Of a DNA stretch of 64,000 nucleotides, positions 36,824-45,502 are shown in pieces. The stretch spans positions 1-64,000 of the forward strand of contig CAKZUP010000013.1 of NCBI GenBank assembly GCA_937922945.1, in the 5' to 3' direction. The notes under the pieces are model-generated. The model had not been told where the DNA came from, did not search any database, and saw only the letters and a list, made by a program, of their open reading frames with translations. Source of the DNA: an uncultured Granulosicoccaceae bacterium. GTDB lineage: Bacteria; Pseudomonadota; Gammaproteobacteria; Granulosicoccales; Granulosicoccaceae. Position numbers and translations under genes: made by a program. Each line of letters starts with the position of its first letter. The first letter of the stretch is position 1.

Positions 36824-37573
36824 GTGTCTAGCGCCAAGATCATCAATAACAATAATAATAACAACGTGGATTTTGCCGAGAAGGAAGTTCCAGCAAACGC
36901 CCCGATCGCCGAAGGCGTCGCTCATGGCGGTCACTGGCGATCGCTGGTCACTGTTGATAACAGCACACTCAAGCCAATCTCAGGTATTGGTGCTGCTGCA
37001 AAGCGCGCCGAAGACTTTATCGGTGGCTCAATCGCACTACTCATTCTGTTTCCGCTTATGGCGTTGATCTCCATCATCGTGAAGCTGGACAGCACTGGCC
37101 CTGCTCTGTTTTGTCAGGCTCGAAGCGGTCGAAATCGTGAGATCATCAAGGTCTATAAATTTCGCACAATGTACCAGGATGGCAGTGCCGAATTCAGACA
37201 AGCGCAGAAAGATGACCCGCGTATTACGCGCGTTGGCGCATTTCTACGCCGCACCAGCCTCGATGAGCTGCCTCAGCTGTTCAACGTTATCCAAGGCTCT
37301 ATGTCCTTGGTTGGCCCACGCCCGCATCCGTTGAAGCTGGACGAAGATTTCAAATACGTTATTCCTGCTTTAACCTCTCGTTATAGCGTGAAGCCAGGTA
37401 TCACCGGCTGGGCACAAATCAGCGGTTTTCGTGGCGAAACCAGCAAAGTCAGCGATATGGTGGCGCGAATCGAACACGATCGCCACTACATCAAGCACTG
37501 GAGTTTGTGGTTCGATTTCAAAATCCTGGTTTTGACCGTATTTAAAGGCTGGACGCACAAAAACGCGTACTAG
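36824..37573 (+). CDS. Undecaprenyl-phosphate sugar-1-phosphate transferase
   Basis: 249 residues, the priming enzyme that loads the first sugar phosphate on undecaprenyl phosphate. Start is GTG with GGGAG six bases upstream. Family motifs: KVYKFRTMYQDG, DPRITRVGAFLRRTSLDELP, SLVGPRPHPLK and KPGITGWAQISGFRG. One membrane segment lies at about 66-88. It is the short form (catalytic domain plus one helix), lacking the four-helix N-terminus of WcaJ. The N-terminal tail has seven consecutive Asn from an AAT/AAC run at 36847-36867. Confidence 0.9.
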   Translation: MSSAKIINNNNNNNVDFAEKEVPANAPIAEGVAHGGHWRSLVTVDNSTLKPISGIGAAAKRAEDFIGGSIALLILFPLMALISIIVKLDSTGPALFCQARSGRNREIIKVYKFRTMYQDGSAEFRQAQKDDPRITRVGAFLRRTSLDELPQLFNVIQGSMSLVGPRPHPLKLDEDFKYVIPALTSRYSVKPGITGWAQISGFRGETSKVSDMVARIEHDRHYIKHWSLWFDFKILVLTVFKGWTHKNAY

Positions 37574-37649
37574 TCGCCTATGCTGACCGGGCAGACTGCC
37601 TTCTCATCTAATCTACTGGATGAGCGGCTCGGCAAATAAGAAAAAAAAC

Positions 37650-37701
37650 AAAGCGGCGCCGGCTGGAAAGCTCAATCTTTCTGGCCAGCAGCCGCTTTTT
37701 T
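37650..37701 (+). terminator. Probable terminator after the priming transferase
   Basis: AAAGCGGC at 37650-37657 pairs with GCCGCTTT at 37691-37698, with inner GCTGG/CCAGC and AAAG/CTTT pairing, followed by TTTTTT. It stands only about 45 bases before the next gene, so it may attenuate rather than end the operon. Confidence 0.65.
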
Positions 37702-37744
37702 ACGTTTGACGATCTTCCTTTTCGCGATAGATTCTGAGACATCT

Positions 37745-38536
37745 ATGGACGCCGACAGCTCAATGCTGCCTAAACGCAGCCTTCTGGGGTTTTTCACCCA
37801 CCCCGGAACCATCGACGACTATCTGGGCTTGCTCAAACGCAGCATCGAGAGCCGTGAACCCTGCACGATTCTGTACCATAATCTGCACTCACTCTACAGT
37901 TACCTGTCGTCAGACAGCCTTCGGCGCTATTACGCCGATAACACAGTGCTGGTCGATGGCATGCCGGTGATATGGCTCTACAAGTTGGCAGGTGAACCGC
38001 TCACGCGTGAGCATCGCATTACCTACGTTGATTTCATTATGCCCATGATGGAACAGGCAAGAGACAACGGCTGGAAGGTTTATCATCTCGGTCAAAGCGC
38101 TGACATTCAACAAAAAGCCTTGAACATCATTCGCGAGAAGGTACCGGGTATTCAAATTGATGGTCACGATGGCTACTTTGATCAGGACCCGCAAAGTAAA
38201 GAGAGCCTTGAAATTATCGATGGCGTTAACCAGTTCAACACTGATCTGCTGCTGGTGGGTTTTGGCGCACCTCGACAGGAGGCGTGGTTGCACGCGCACC
38301 GCGACCAGCTGAACGCATCAGCGGTATTAACCTGTGGCGCCTGCATGGAATACGTGGCGGGAGCTGTCAGCACACCACCACGATGGATGGGGCAAGTTGG
38401 CTTGGAATGGAGCTTTCGATTGTTCGAAAACCCCCGGCGCTTTGCCTTTCGCTATCTTGTTGAACCTATTCTGCTCGCGTTTATGCTTGGTCGGAATTGG
38501 CTAAGCGGGCGCTTCGGCAACAAAGCCAAACCCTGA
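37745..38536 (+). CDS. WecG/TagA/CpsF-family glycosyltransferase
   Basis: 263 residues from ATG 37745 (GAG six bases upstream); a TTG at 37706 is in frame but lies in the terminator region. Family motifs: TVLVDGMPVIWLYKLAG, with the catalytic Asp of the DGxP segment, HRITYVDFIMPMM, and LLVGFGAPRQEAWLHAHRD. Enzymes of this family transfer ManNAcA, ManNAc or glucose to a lipid-linked first sugar, here likely the product of the 36824 transferase. Its stop overlaps the start of the flippase gene. Confidence 0.88.
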   Translation: MDADSSMLPKRSLLGFFTHPGTIDDYLGLLKRSIESREPCTILYHNLHSLYSYLSSDSLRRYYADNTVLVDGMPVIWLYKLAGEPLTREHRITYVDFIMPMMEQARDNGWKVYHLGQSADIQQKALNIIREKVPGIQIDGHDGYFDQDPQSKESLEIIDGVNQFNTDLLLVGFGAPRQEAWLHAHRDQLNASAVLTCGACMEYVAGAVSTPPRWMGQVGLEWSFRLFENPRRFAFRYLVEPILLAFMLGRNWLSGRFGNKAKP

Positions 38537-39855
38537 TGGACAATTCCGGCGGCGTGTCGGCCGAACACGATGTCGAGCCTAAGCAATCGATCGTGCAGAA
38601 ACTGCGAAACATTCTATTATCGCGATTCTTGATATCACTCGGCGCGCAATTCGCGATGAGCGGCTTTCACATGGCACTCGGGTTTCTGCTGATTCGAGTG
38701 ATCTCACGTTACGATTTCGGTGTTTATTCATTCGCATTTGTGCTCGCGATGTTTGCTGGCGCGCTGAACAATGCACTGATCTCGACCCCCCTCACTGTGT
38801 ACACACCTGTTATAAAAGATGATCAGGAGCGTGCCGATCAAGAAGCCATGTTCAGTACACTGAACGTGTTGTTATTTCTGAGCTTGTGTTTATGCGGAAT
38901 CGGCTATGCCTTTTTCACCGGCATAAGTACACCCACTGGTTTGGCAGTAACGGCATTCGTTGCAACCTATGCAGCCCGACAATTCAGCCGTAGCTTCGGT
39001 TATGCGCGATTCAAACCACTGGTTACCGCCACCGGTGACATTGCTTATGTCTGTTCAGGGGTCACCATCGTGGGCATGGTCGTATACCTTAATTGGGGTA
39101 AAGACATATCGGTGGTTTATATTTTGATGGGTTTGGCAACAGCGAACCTTCTCGCCATGTTTATCGAACGATTGCGTTTACATGGCGCTGGCCGAAGCTG
39201 GTTTACGTTCGCAAAGCTCAATAGCTATGGGCAAGTCTGGGAACAATCTCGCTGGGCTCTTGCAGGAGCCGTTACCACCTTGTTTGTTGGACAAGCACAT
39301 GCGCTCATTGTTACGTCTAAAAGTGGCCCAAGTGCATTCGCACCGCTTGCTGCAGGTATGGTGCTGTTCGGCCCGGTTAGGGTTGCGCTACTCACATGGC
39401 AAAATATGGTGAAGCCGGAATTGGCGTTGGCGCTATCAAACAATCAGGGCGAGTTGGTTAAAAAACAGATCAGAAAAACCGTGCTCCTGGTGGGTGTGGC
39501 CGTGTTGATTTTTGCACTCTGTTTGTGGCTCGCCTGGCCGCATATTAACTATTGGCTCTATTCCAAGGAATACGCTGATCAACCCATGGGTTACATTGTT
39601 TGTATGTGGACGGTGATTACTTTTTTTGCAGCCATTTACAATGCACCCAGCGCTGCGCTACAAGCAATGAAAGATTTTCGTGTGCTGGCGATGGCCAGCG
39701 TATACGGCGCTATTATCAGTGGCGTGCTGGTATCCCTCTTGTTGTACTTCTATAACCCGGCATCCACCCTACTCGGTATCATTGCGGCTGAATGTTTCAT
39801 GGCGGTTTACCTGATTCGCATCATGCTTAATCACCTGAAAGAGGAATGGCAGTGA
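38536..39855 (+). CDS. Wzx-like polysaccharide flippase (MATE/MOP superfamily)
   Basis: About 439 residues with around 12 hydrophobic helices, from ATG 38536, which overlaps the upstream TGA (TGATG). Helices such as MALGFLLIRVISRYDFGVYS and ATYAARQFSRSFGYARFKP are typical of oligosaccharide flippases that turn lipid-linked repeat units to the periplasm. Sequence is poorly conserved in this family, so the call rests on topology, the N-terminal RxxxxYDFGxY pattern and the locus. Confidence 0.8.
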   Translation: MDNSGGVSAEHDVEPKQSIVQKLRNILLSRFLISLGAQFAMSGFHMALGFLLIRVISRYDFGVYSFAFVLAMFAGALNNALISTPLTVYTPVIKDDQERADQEAMFSTLNVLLFLSLCLCGIGYAFFTGISTPTGLAVTAFVATYAARQFSRSFGYARFKPLVTATGDIAYVCSGVTIVGMVVYLNWGKDISVVYILMGLATANLLAMFIERLRLHGAGRSWFTFAKLNSYGQVWEQSRWALAGAVTTLFVGQAHALIVTSKSGPSAFAPLAAGMVLFGPVRVALLTWQNMVKPELALALSNNQGELVKKQIRKTVLLVGVAVLIFALCLWLAWPHINYWLYSKEYADQPMGYIVCMWTVITFFAAIYNAPSAALQAMKDFRVLAMASVYGAIISGVLVSLLLYFYNPASTLLGIIAAECFMAVYLIRIMLNHLKEEWQ

Positions 39856-40796
39856 AGGTCGTTATTTGTGTGTGCACGTACAAACGCCCTGAATCTCTGG
39901 CGGCGCTACTGCACAGCCTGACTCTACTAACTACAACGTTGGGTAAGCCTTCAGAGATCGAACCTCAAGCGCTGGATATTGAGGTTGTCGTGGTCGACAA
40001 CGATGCGGCTGGTGAAGGCGCAGCGGTTTGCCGAGAGCTGAAAGACGACTACCCGTTTACCGTACACGCATCAGTTGAACCACAAGCGGGTATCTCACCT
40101 GCACGCAATGCTGCAGTTAATAATGCACTGGCGCTAGAACCTGCTTTACTGGCGTTTCTGGATGATGACGAACAACCGGAAAAGCAATGGTTGAGTGAAC
40201 TGGTTAGAGTGCAAATTGAATGCAACGCCGATGTCGTGGGTGGCCCTACACTGCCGGTGTTCCCGGACAATGTAACCGACGAGACGAAGAACAATCATTA
40301 TTTCGGAGCCGATCTCGGCTTGGAAGATGGTATGCAATGTACGTTGGAAGCCGCTGGAAATTTTTTAATCAAAGCCGATGTTATCTCCACCATGGCACCC
40401 ACGTTTTTTCATCCTGATTTTGCGCAATCAGGTGGAGAGGATCTGGCTTTTTTTAAACAACTGGAACTGAACGGCGCCTCCATGCATTGGGCCGCCAACG
40501 CAGTGGTCAGCGAACCGGTACCGGCTAACAGACTCACTGAAAGCTGGATGAAATCGCGAATCATCACCATCCACAATTCACGAGTACGGGTTATGCGCAT
40601 GCTTGAACCTGGACCTATTCCAGCCTTAATCAGGGGCCTGAAAACGGTCGCACTTGGCATAGTTGCCGGTCTGAGCACATTATTGGCGCTGCTCCTGCCT
40701 GCCAAACGCCAACAGGCGCGTATGTTGCGTTTGAAATTCTGGGGAAAACTCAGCGCGCATCTGCGCATAAAGTCGGTCCGTGCCGAGGAACACTGA
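39852..40796 (+). CDS. Glycosyltransferase family 2
   Basis: 314 residues of a GT-A enzyme. VVICVCTYKRPESL begins the nucleotide-binding fold, PARNAAVNNAL follows, and FLDDDEQPEKQWL supplies the DxD metal site. A hydrophobic C-terminal helix (about 265-285) may anchor it to the membrane. I prefer GTG 39852, which overlaps the upstream stop (GTGA) and has GAGG seven bases before it, to the ATG at 39846. It should add a sugar to the lipid-linked repeat unit; which one cannot be read. Confidence 0.85.
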   Translation: MKVVICVCTYKRPESLAALLHSLTLLTTTLGKPSEIEPQALDIEVVVVDNDAAGEGAAVCRELKDDYPFTVHASVEPQAGISPARNAAVNNALALEPALLAFLDDDEQPEKQWLSELVRVQIECNADVVGGPTLPVFPDNVTDETKNNHYFGADLGLEDGMQCTLEAAGNFLIKADVISTMAPTFFHPDFAQSGGEDLAFFKQLELNGASMHWAANAVVSEPVPANRLTESWMKSRIITIHNSRVRVMRMLEPGPIPALIRGLKTVALGIVAGLSTLLALLLPAKRQQARMLRLKFWGKLSAHLRIKSVRAEEH

Positions 40797-41743
40797 TGTC
40801 CAAACAACCACGTTATTCCATTGTTATTCCAACCTACAACCGAGCAACGTCGGTTGAAGAAACATTGACGAGTTGCTTCAAGCAAACTTTCGAGAATATC
40901 GAAATTATTGTGGTTGATGATGGCTCCAGTGATAACACTCTAGAGGTGCTCGGCAACATAAGTGATCCAAGGCTTGTGGTGGTATCACAACAGAACGCAG
41001 GCCCGGCCGCTGCACGTAATCACGGTATGCGGGTTGCCACCGGCGACTACATTGCTTTTCTGGATTCCGACGATGTCTGGTATCCGGGTTTTATACAGCA
41101 AGCCGAAGAGGCTTATGCCAAGGATCCTAATCAACTATTGTATGGACAAATTATTGTTGATCGCGGTGTGGGTCGTTATTGGGTGAAACCCGATATTGCT
41201 ATGGGTAACGAGGAATCGATCTACGACTATCTTTACATTAAAGGCTGCTTTATTCAAACCAGTACTATCGTGATACCCAGCGCTTTGCGGGAACAGGTGC
41301 TTTGGGATGAAGCGGTCACGTTCGGAGACAACGATCAGTTTGCGATTGATTGCTGGCGCACGGGTATCAAGTTTACGATGCTGGAAAAACCGCAAACGCT
41401 TTACGCTGATGCAATGAGTGCGGATGCATTGTCACAACTTCCCATTTTTGCAGGTAAGTCAGAGAAGTACACCAACTTTTTCGATTGGATGGAAACCCAG
41501 CGCGAGCACATGAGCGATCAAGCCTGGCAAGGTTTCCGTGCTCGGTTTGAAAGTGTTGCACTGGCGCGCTCTAAACCGGTGGAAAGCCTCAAACTACTGA
41601 TGGCAGCGCGCAAAGCCGGTGCCATGAGTGCCAAAGGCATTGTCCGGCAATTGATTCAAAACTATGCGCCTCGAATGTACCGTCGTTTGGTCGATCAATA
41701 CGTTCGCTTACGCGGTGCACCTTTGAGCAACTTCGATAACTAA
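40796..41743 (+). CDS. Glycosyltransferase family 2
   Basis: 315 residues, GT-A fold. YSIVIPTYNRATSVEETLTS, VVDDGSSDNT, GPAAARNHGM and AFLDSDDVWYPGF are classic GT2 motifs; the Asp residues of DSDD bind the metal and UDP-sugar. The ATG overlaps the stop of the previous transferase by one base, so the genes are translationally coupled. No membrane helix. Confidence 0.9.
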   Translation: MSKQPRYSIVIPTYNRATSVEETLTSCFKQTFENIEIIVVDDGSSDNTLEVLGNISDPRLVVVSQQNAGPAAARNHGMRVATGDYIAFLDSDDVWYPGFIQQAEEAYAKDPNQLLYGQIIVDRGVGRYWVKPDIAMGNEESIYDYLYIKGCFIQTSTIVIPSALREQVLWDEAVTFGDNDQFAIDCWRTGIKFTMLEKPQTLYADAMSADALSQLPIFAGKSEKYTNFFDWMETQREHMSDQAWQGFRARFESVALARSKPVESLKLLMAARKAGAMSAKGIVRQLIQNYAPRMYRRLVDQYVRLRGAPLSNFDN

Positions 41744-41747
41744 GTCG

Positions 41748-43265
41748 ATGTCTCTGGCCACCCTACACGGTAGCTTTAAAGTATCGCTGTTGGCGATGTT
41801 TGTGCTATGCCTGACTTTAATTCAAGGCACCAGTACCTCCTTAACACTGGTGTACCAACTGTCCCCTGCTCTGGAACCAGCGCTGAGTGCGTTATGGGGT
41901 CTTACTTATCTAATGGCGTTGGTCGGTCTTGTCGCTAATTTCGGTATCAACTGGATAAGCTGGCTTATACGCTACCGATTCCTTCTTACTATTTTACTGC
42001 TTGGCACCGCCTTCTCAGCGATGTGGTCAATCGATGCTGCATTAACCATGGAGCGAACTGTCCACCTGATTGGCAGCACCATTATTGCTTTCTATATCGG
42101 CTTCACCATTCCGTTAATGCGCATTATTACCATCACAGCTGTGGTGTTAGCCACGCTGATGTTCAGCAGCATCATCGTGGCTTTTGGCGTACCGGATATT
42201 GGCATCGAAAACTACGAGGGCCGCAATGTCTGGCGCGGCATTATGACATCCAAGAACACGCTGGGTTTCTGGGCGGCCATATGTATTCTTGCCAATGCTG
42301 TAATGATGGGCAATGTGGCCACCTTGGGTAAGAAATTCCTTTGCTTGCTGGGTGTGCTGTTCGGGGGTGTTGCCCTGGTATTCAGCGTATCCGCCACATC
42401 ATTGTTGGCGTTGGTGGTGGCAGCTCTGGTGATGAGCTACCTGTATGTTGCGTTTCGATTTGAGCTGGGGCTCATTTCCACACTGGTGCTGGGCATACTG
42501 TGCGCCGCTCTGGTTGGCTTCGCGTTTTACAACATCGACACGGCAGAACTTATCGGTCGATCTGGCGATCTGACAGGCCGTGGCGAAGTCTGGATGCAAA
42601 CCTGGAAGCTGATAAAAGAAAACCCACTAACCGGTTATGGATACGGCACAATTTGGTACCCGACCGATAACTCCATTTGGATACAACAATCCTTAACCGA
42701 TTTTTCCTGGAAAGTATTTCATGCCCACAACGGGTTACTGCAACTTGCATCAGAGATAGGACTGCCGCTCACAGCGTTGGCTGTACTGATGATTCTTCAG
42801 CAGCTTATTGAAATTATTTATTGTCAGTATCAACGCCAGCAAGCGGGCGTACTATTTGTTCTCGGCTTTACTGTTGCACTGTTAGTCAGTAACTACTCTG
42901 AAGCACGTCTGGTGGTTAACCGCGAACTTTATTGGATATTCTTTGTAGCATTGCCCATTAGTATGCTGCAACAGGTCATCGTCAAGGCAACGGGCACAGC
43001 CTTCTACCCGATGCCTGCCACACTGCATAAAAGAACCAGAGACAAGCCTGCGACCAACGCAGCCAGTCGCGCGCACAGGCAGCAACTCAAACAACGTCTG
43101 CGCGATCGCTATGCCGAGCAGAACGGCAACGGCGAACGCATAATAGAAGGCGAACAAGGCAAACGTGATCAAAACGTTGTCAGCACTGACGGAGTGGTAT
43201 CAATCGCGTCAGAGAACAACCGGCAGCGCAAGCTTGCACGGCGTCAGAAAAAAACCGGATCATAG
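41748..43265 (+). CDS. O-antigen ligase / polymerase family (Wzy/WaaL)
   Basis: 505 residues with about ten membrane helices. The large periplasmic loop contains GRGEVWMQTWKLIKENPLTG and HAHNGLLQLASEIGLPLTAL, the PF04932 signature, in which Arg and His contact the lipid-linked sugar. In a Wzx/Wzc locus it is most simply the Wzy polymerase. The last 80 residues form a basic soluble tail (AHRQQLKQRLRDR, NRQRKLARRQKK). It follows the GT2 gene by four bases. Confidence 0.85.
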   Translation: MSLATLHGSFKVSLLAMFVLCLTLIQGTSTSLTLVYQLSPALEPALSALWGLTYLMALVGLVANFGINWISWLIRYRFLLTILLLGTAFSAMWSIDAALTMERTVHLIGSTIIAFYIGFTIPLMRIITITAVVLATLMFSSIIVAFGVPDIGIENYEGRNVWRGIMTSKNTLGFWAAICILANAVMMGNVATLGKKFLCLLGVLFGGVALVFSVSATSLLALVVAALVMSYLYVAFRFELGLISTLVLGILCAALVGFAFYNIDTAELIGRSGDLTGRGEVWMQTWKLIKENPLTGYGYGTIWYPTDNSIWIQQSLTDFSWKVFHAHNGLLQLASEIGLPLTALAVLMILQQLIEIIYCQYQRQQAGVLFVLGFTVALLVSNYSEARLVVNRELYWIFFVALPISMLQQVIVKATGTAFYPMPATLHKRTRDKPATNAASRAHRQQLKQRLRDRYAEQNGNGERIIEGEQGKRDQNVVSTDGVVSIASENNRQRKLARRQKKTGS

Positions 43266-43276
43266 GAATCAGTACC

Positions 43277-44293
43277 GTGAGTAAAACAATTGTTGTCACC
43301 GGCGGCGCCGGCTACATAGGCTCTCATATGGCCAGGCTACTTACAGCCGACGGACATAAAGTGATTGTGTTCGATAATTTAGGCAGAGGTAACGCCGATG
43401 CTGCGCTCGACGCAGAACTGGTTGTTGGCGATATCAGCAACACCGAGCAGCTTGCTCCCGTGTTCCAAAGGAACAAGGTGGATGCAGTTATGCACTTTGC
43501 CGCTTTTGCATATGTTGGTGAATCAGTACATCAACCTGATATTTATTATCGTAATAATGTTGCAGGAACGCTGAACCTCATTGACACCATGCGAGCGCAC
43601 GATGTCAATCGACTGGTTTTTTCTTCAACGTGTGCAACCTATGGTGTTCCCGAAAGCCTGCCCATTACAGAGGCAACGCCACAGAATCCGATTAACCCTT
43701 ACGGTCAATCGAAATTAATGGTTGAGCAAATATTAAAAGATTACGGGCATGCGTATAACTTTCGCAGCATCGCACTTCGCTACTTTAATGCAGCTGGTTG
43801 CGCTGAAGATGGCTCATTGGGTGAGCGGCACGACCCCGAAACACACTTATTACCGTTAATTCTGTTCGAAGCGTTACGCGTGCAAGCCGGTGGTGACCCA
43901 AAAGACACCAATCTGCGTGTTTTTGGCAGTGATTTCGATACACGCGATGGCACCTGCATACGCGATTACATTCACGTTAACGATCTGTGCTCTGCACACA
44001 CGGCAGCATTCAACCGAATGCTCGAAACACCGGAACTCGGTGCGGAGCAATTTAATTTAGGCGTCAACAAAGGCTATACCGTTATAGAAGTCATCGAAGC
44101 ATGTAAGAAAATCACTGGCGTCGATATTCAATATCATCTATCCGATCGACGTGACGGCGATCCACCGGAGTTGGTAGCCAATGCATCTGCGGCTATGGAT
44201 CAACTGCAATGGAAGCCTGCATTCCCGGATATCGAGCAGAGCCTGCAGCATGCATGGGACTGGTTTTCCAAGCATCCACCGGCGAAGCTGTAG
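43277..44293 (+). CDS. galE: UDP-glucose 4-epimerase
   Basis: 338 residues, short-chain dehydrogenase fold. NAD site VTGGAGYIGSHMARL near the N-terminus; catalytic S-(S/T) in VFSSTCATYG and Y-x-x-x-K in NPYGQSKLMVE. RYFNAAGC and GTCIRDYIHVNDLC complete the GalE pattern. GTG start with AGGA nine bases upstream. It interconverts UDP-glucose and UDP-galactose and presumably supplies galactose to the polysaccharide. Length is normal. Confidence 0.92.
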   Translation: MSKTIVVTGGAGYIGSHMARLLTADGHKVIVFDNLGRGNADAALDAELVVGDISNTEQLAPVFQRNKVDAVMHFAAFAYVGESVHQPDIYYRNNVAGTLNLIDTMRAHDVNRLVFSSTCATYGVPESLPITEATPQNPINPYGQSKLMVEQILKDYGHAYNFRSIALRYFNAAGCAEDGSLGERHDPETHLLPLILFEALRVQAGGDPKDTNLRVFGSDFDTRDGTCIRDYIHVNDLCSAHTAAFNRMLETPELGAEQFNLGVNKGYTVIEVIEACKKITGVDIQYHLSDRRDGDPPELVANASAAMDQLQWKPAFPDIEQSLQHAWDWFSKHPPAKL

Positions 44294-44339
44294 ACTTTGT
44301 AACAGCACAAACCGCCTACCGTTTAAGGAATATCGCACA

Positions 44340-45209
44340 ATGCTAGACATGAAAAAATCAATCGCGATAGCGCTCGGCTTTACCGTGCTGGCGGGCACAG
44401 TTGGGCTCATGCAGGCACAAGCACAAAACAGCGTGCCCAAAACGATCAACGAAAGCTGCTGGCTCGAAAGTTTCAGTGAAGATTTTAACTCGCTCGATTT
44501 ATGGGATGCGCAAACTGGCAAAGGCCAGTGGAAAACCAGCTATATATGGGATCGACAAACCATCATAAACAATGAGGAACAGTTTTATATCGATCCAAAA
44601 GAACACGGTATATCACCATTCAGTGTAAGCGACGGCATACTCACCATAACAGCAGACAAAACACCCAAGGCATTGAAAGATCGCGTTAGTGGCCAACCCT
44701 ATGTCTCAGGCGTGCTAACCAGCGAAAACGGATTCTCCCAGCAATATGGTCGTTTTGAAGCGTATGCAAAAGTACCGGCTGGGCGAGGGCTATGGTCTGC
44801 CTTCTGGTTGCTTCCCAGCTTTGATCAATGGCCACAAGGGGTTGCGGTGCTGCCGGAAATTGATGTTATGGAGAGCCTTGGCCATGAAACGCAAACCTAT
44901 CACACGACCCTGCACACGAACCAGAACGGCCCGCTGGAGTCGCACCCCTACTCTCACAATGTCAGAAAAACGATCAGTGAAGCCTTTCATTTATACAGTG
45001 TGGTCTGGAACCCTGAAACAGTGAATTGGTATTTTGATAAGCGTCTGGTCGCCTCGCACAAAACACCTAAAGACTTTACCAAGCCAGTGCATTTTCTATT
45101 AAACCTGGCAGTTGGTGGTAACTGGCCAGGTTCGCCCGATGCGCAAACGGTCTTCCCAGCTAAATTCAGCGTGGATTACGTTCGTGCTTATACCAATCAG
45201 TGTGGCTAG
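44340..45209 (+). CDS. Secreted GH16 beta-glucanase
   Basis: About 289 residues from ATG 44340, with AAGGA ten bases upstream; the open frame to 44181 overlaps galE and is not used. A signal peptide ends in MQAQAQ (about 30). The retaining GH16 active site LPEIDVMES (E-x-D-x-x-E) is near residue 172, in the fold's usual place, with LWSAFWLLPS before it. GH16 enzymes cut beta-1,3/1,4-glucans or beta-galactans; ExoK-type members trim the exopolysaccharide of their own cluster, which fits its position as last gene here. Confidence 0.88.
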   Translation: MLDMKKSIAIALGFTVLAGTVGLMQAQAQNSVPKTINESCWLESFSEDFNSLDLWDAQTGKGQWKTSYIWDRQTIINNEEQFYIDPKEHGISPFSVSDGILTITADKTPKALKDRVSGQPYVSGVLTSENGFSQQYGRFEAYAKVPAGRGLWSAFWLLPSFDQWPQGVAVLPEIDVMESLGHETQTYHTTLHTNQNGPLESHPYSHNVRKTISEAFHLYSVVWNPETVNWYFDKRLVASHKTPKDFTKPVHFLLNLAVGGNWPGSPDAQTVFPAKFSVDYVRAYTNQCG

Positions 45210-45502
45210 CCAAAGCTTGGCAAACGCGCTCATAACTGACCGCTGCGCGATTCGCGGGTAGGCTCGCCACTATCGCCTTCGCCTGCTCACCGATGACACA
45301 CGGCTGCGTTACTCCGTAGCCGTTTATTTAAACACGCTTTTCGTTAGCGCTCTTACCCGTTGCGGTCCATCGCACTGTGAACCATGTCCAGCCCTGACAA
45401 GCGCAAAGTGAATTCTGTCACATCAATATCCGGAACCGAAGCCGATACAAACGGTACAGCGTTTTAATAAAAGCTCTCCAATACTCCGGAACCCACAACA
45501 AA

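Noticed and set aside
44181-44339. Upstream extension of the GH16 gene
   Set aside because: It overlaps the galE 3' end, and the signal peptide and ribosome site fit ATG 44340.
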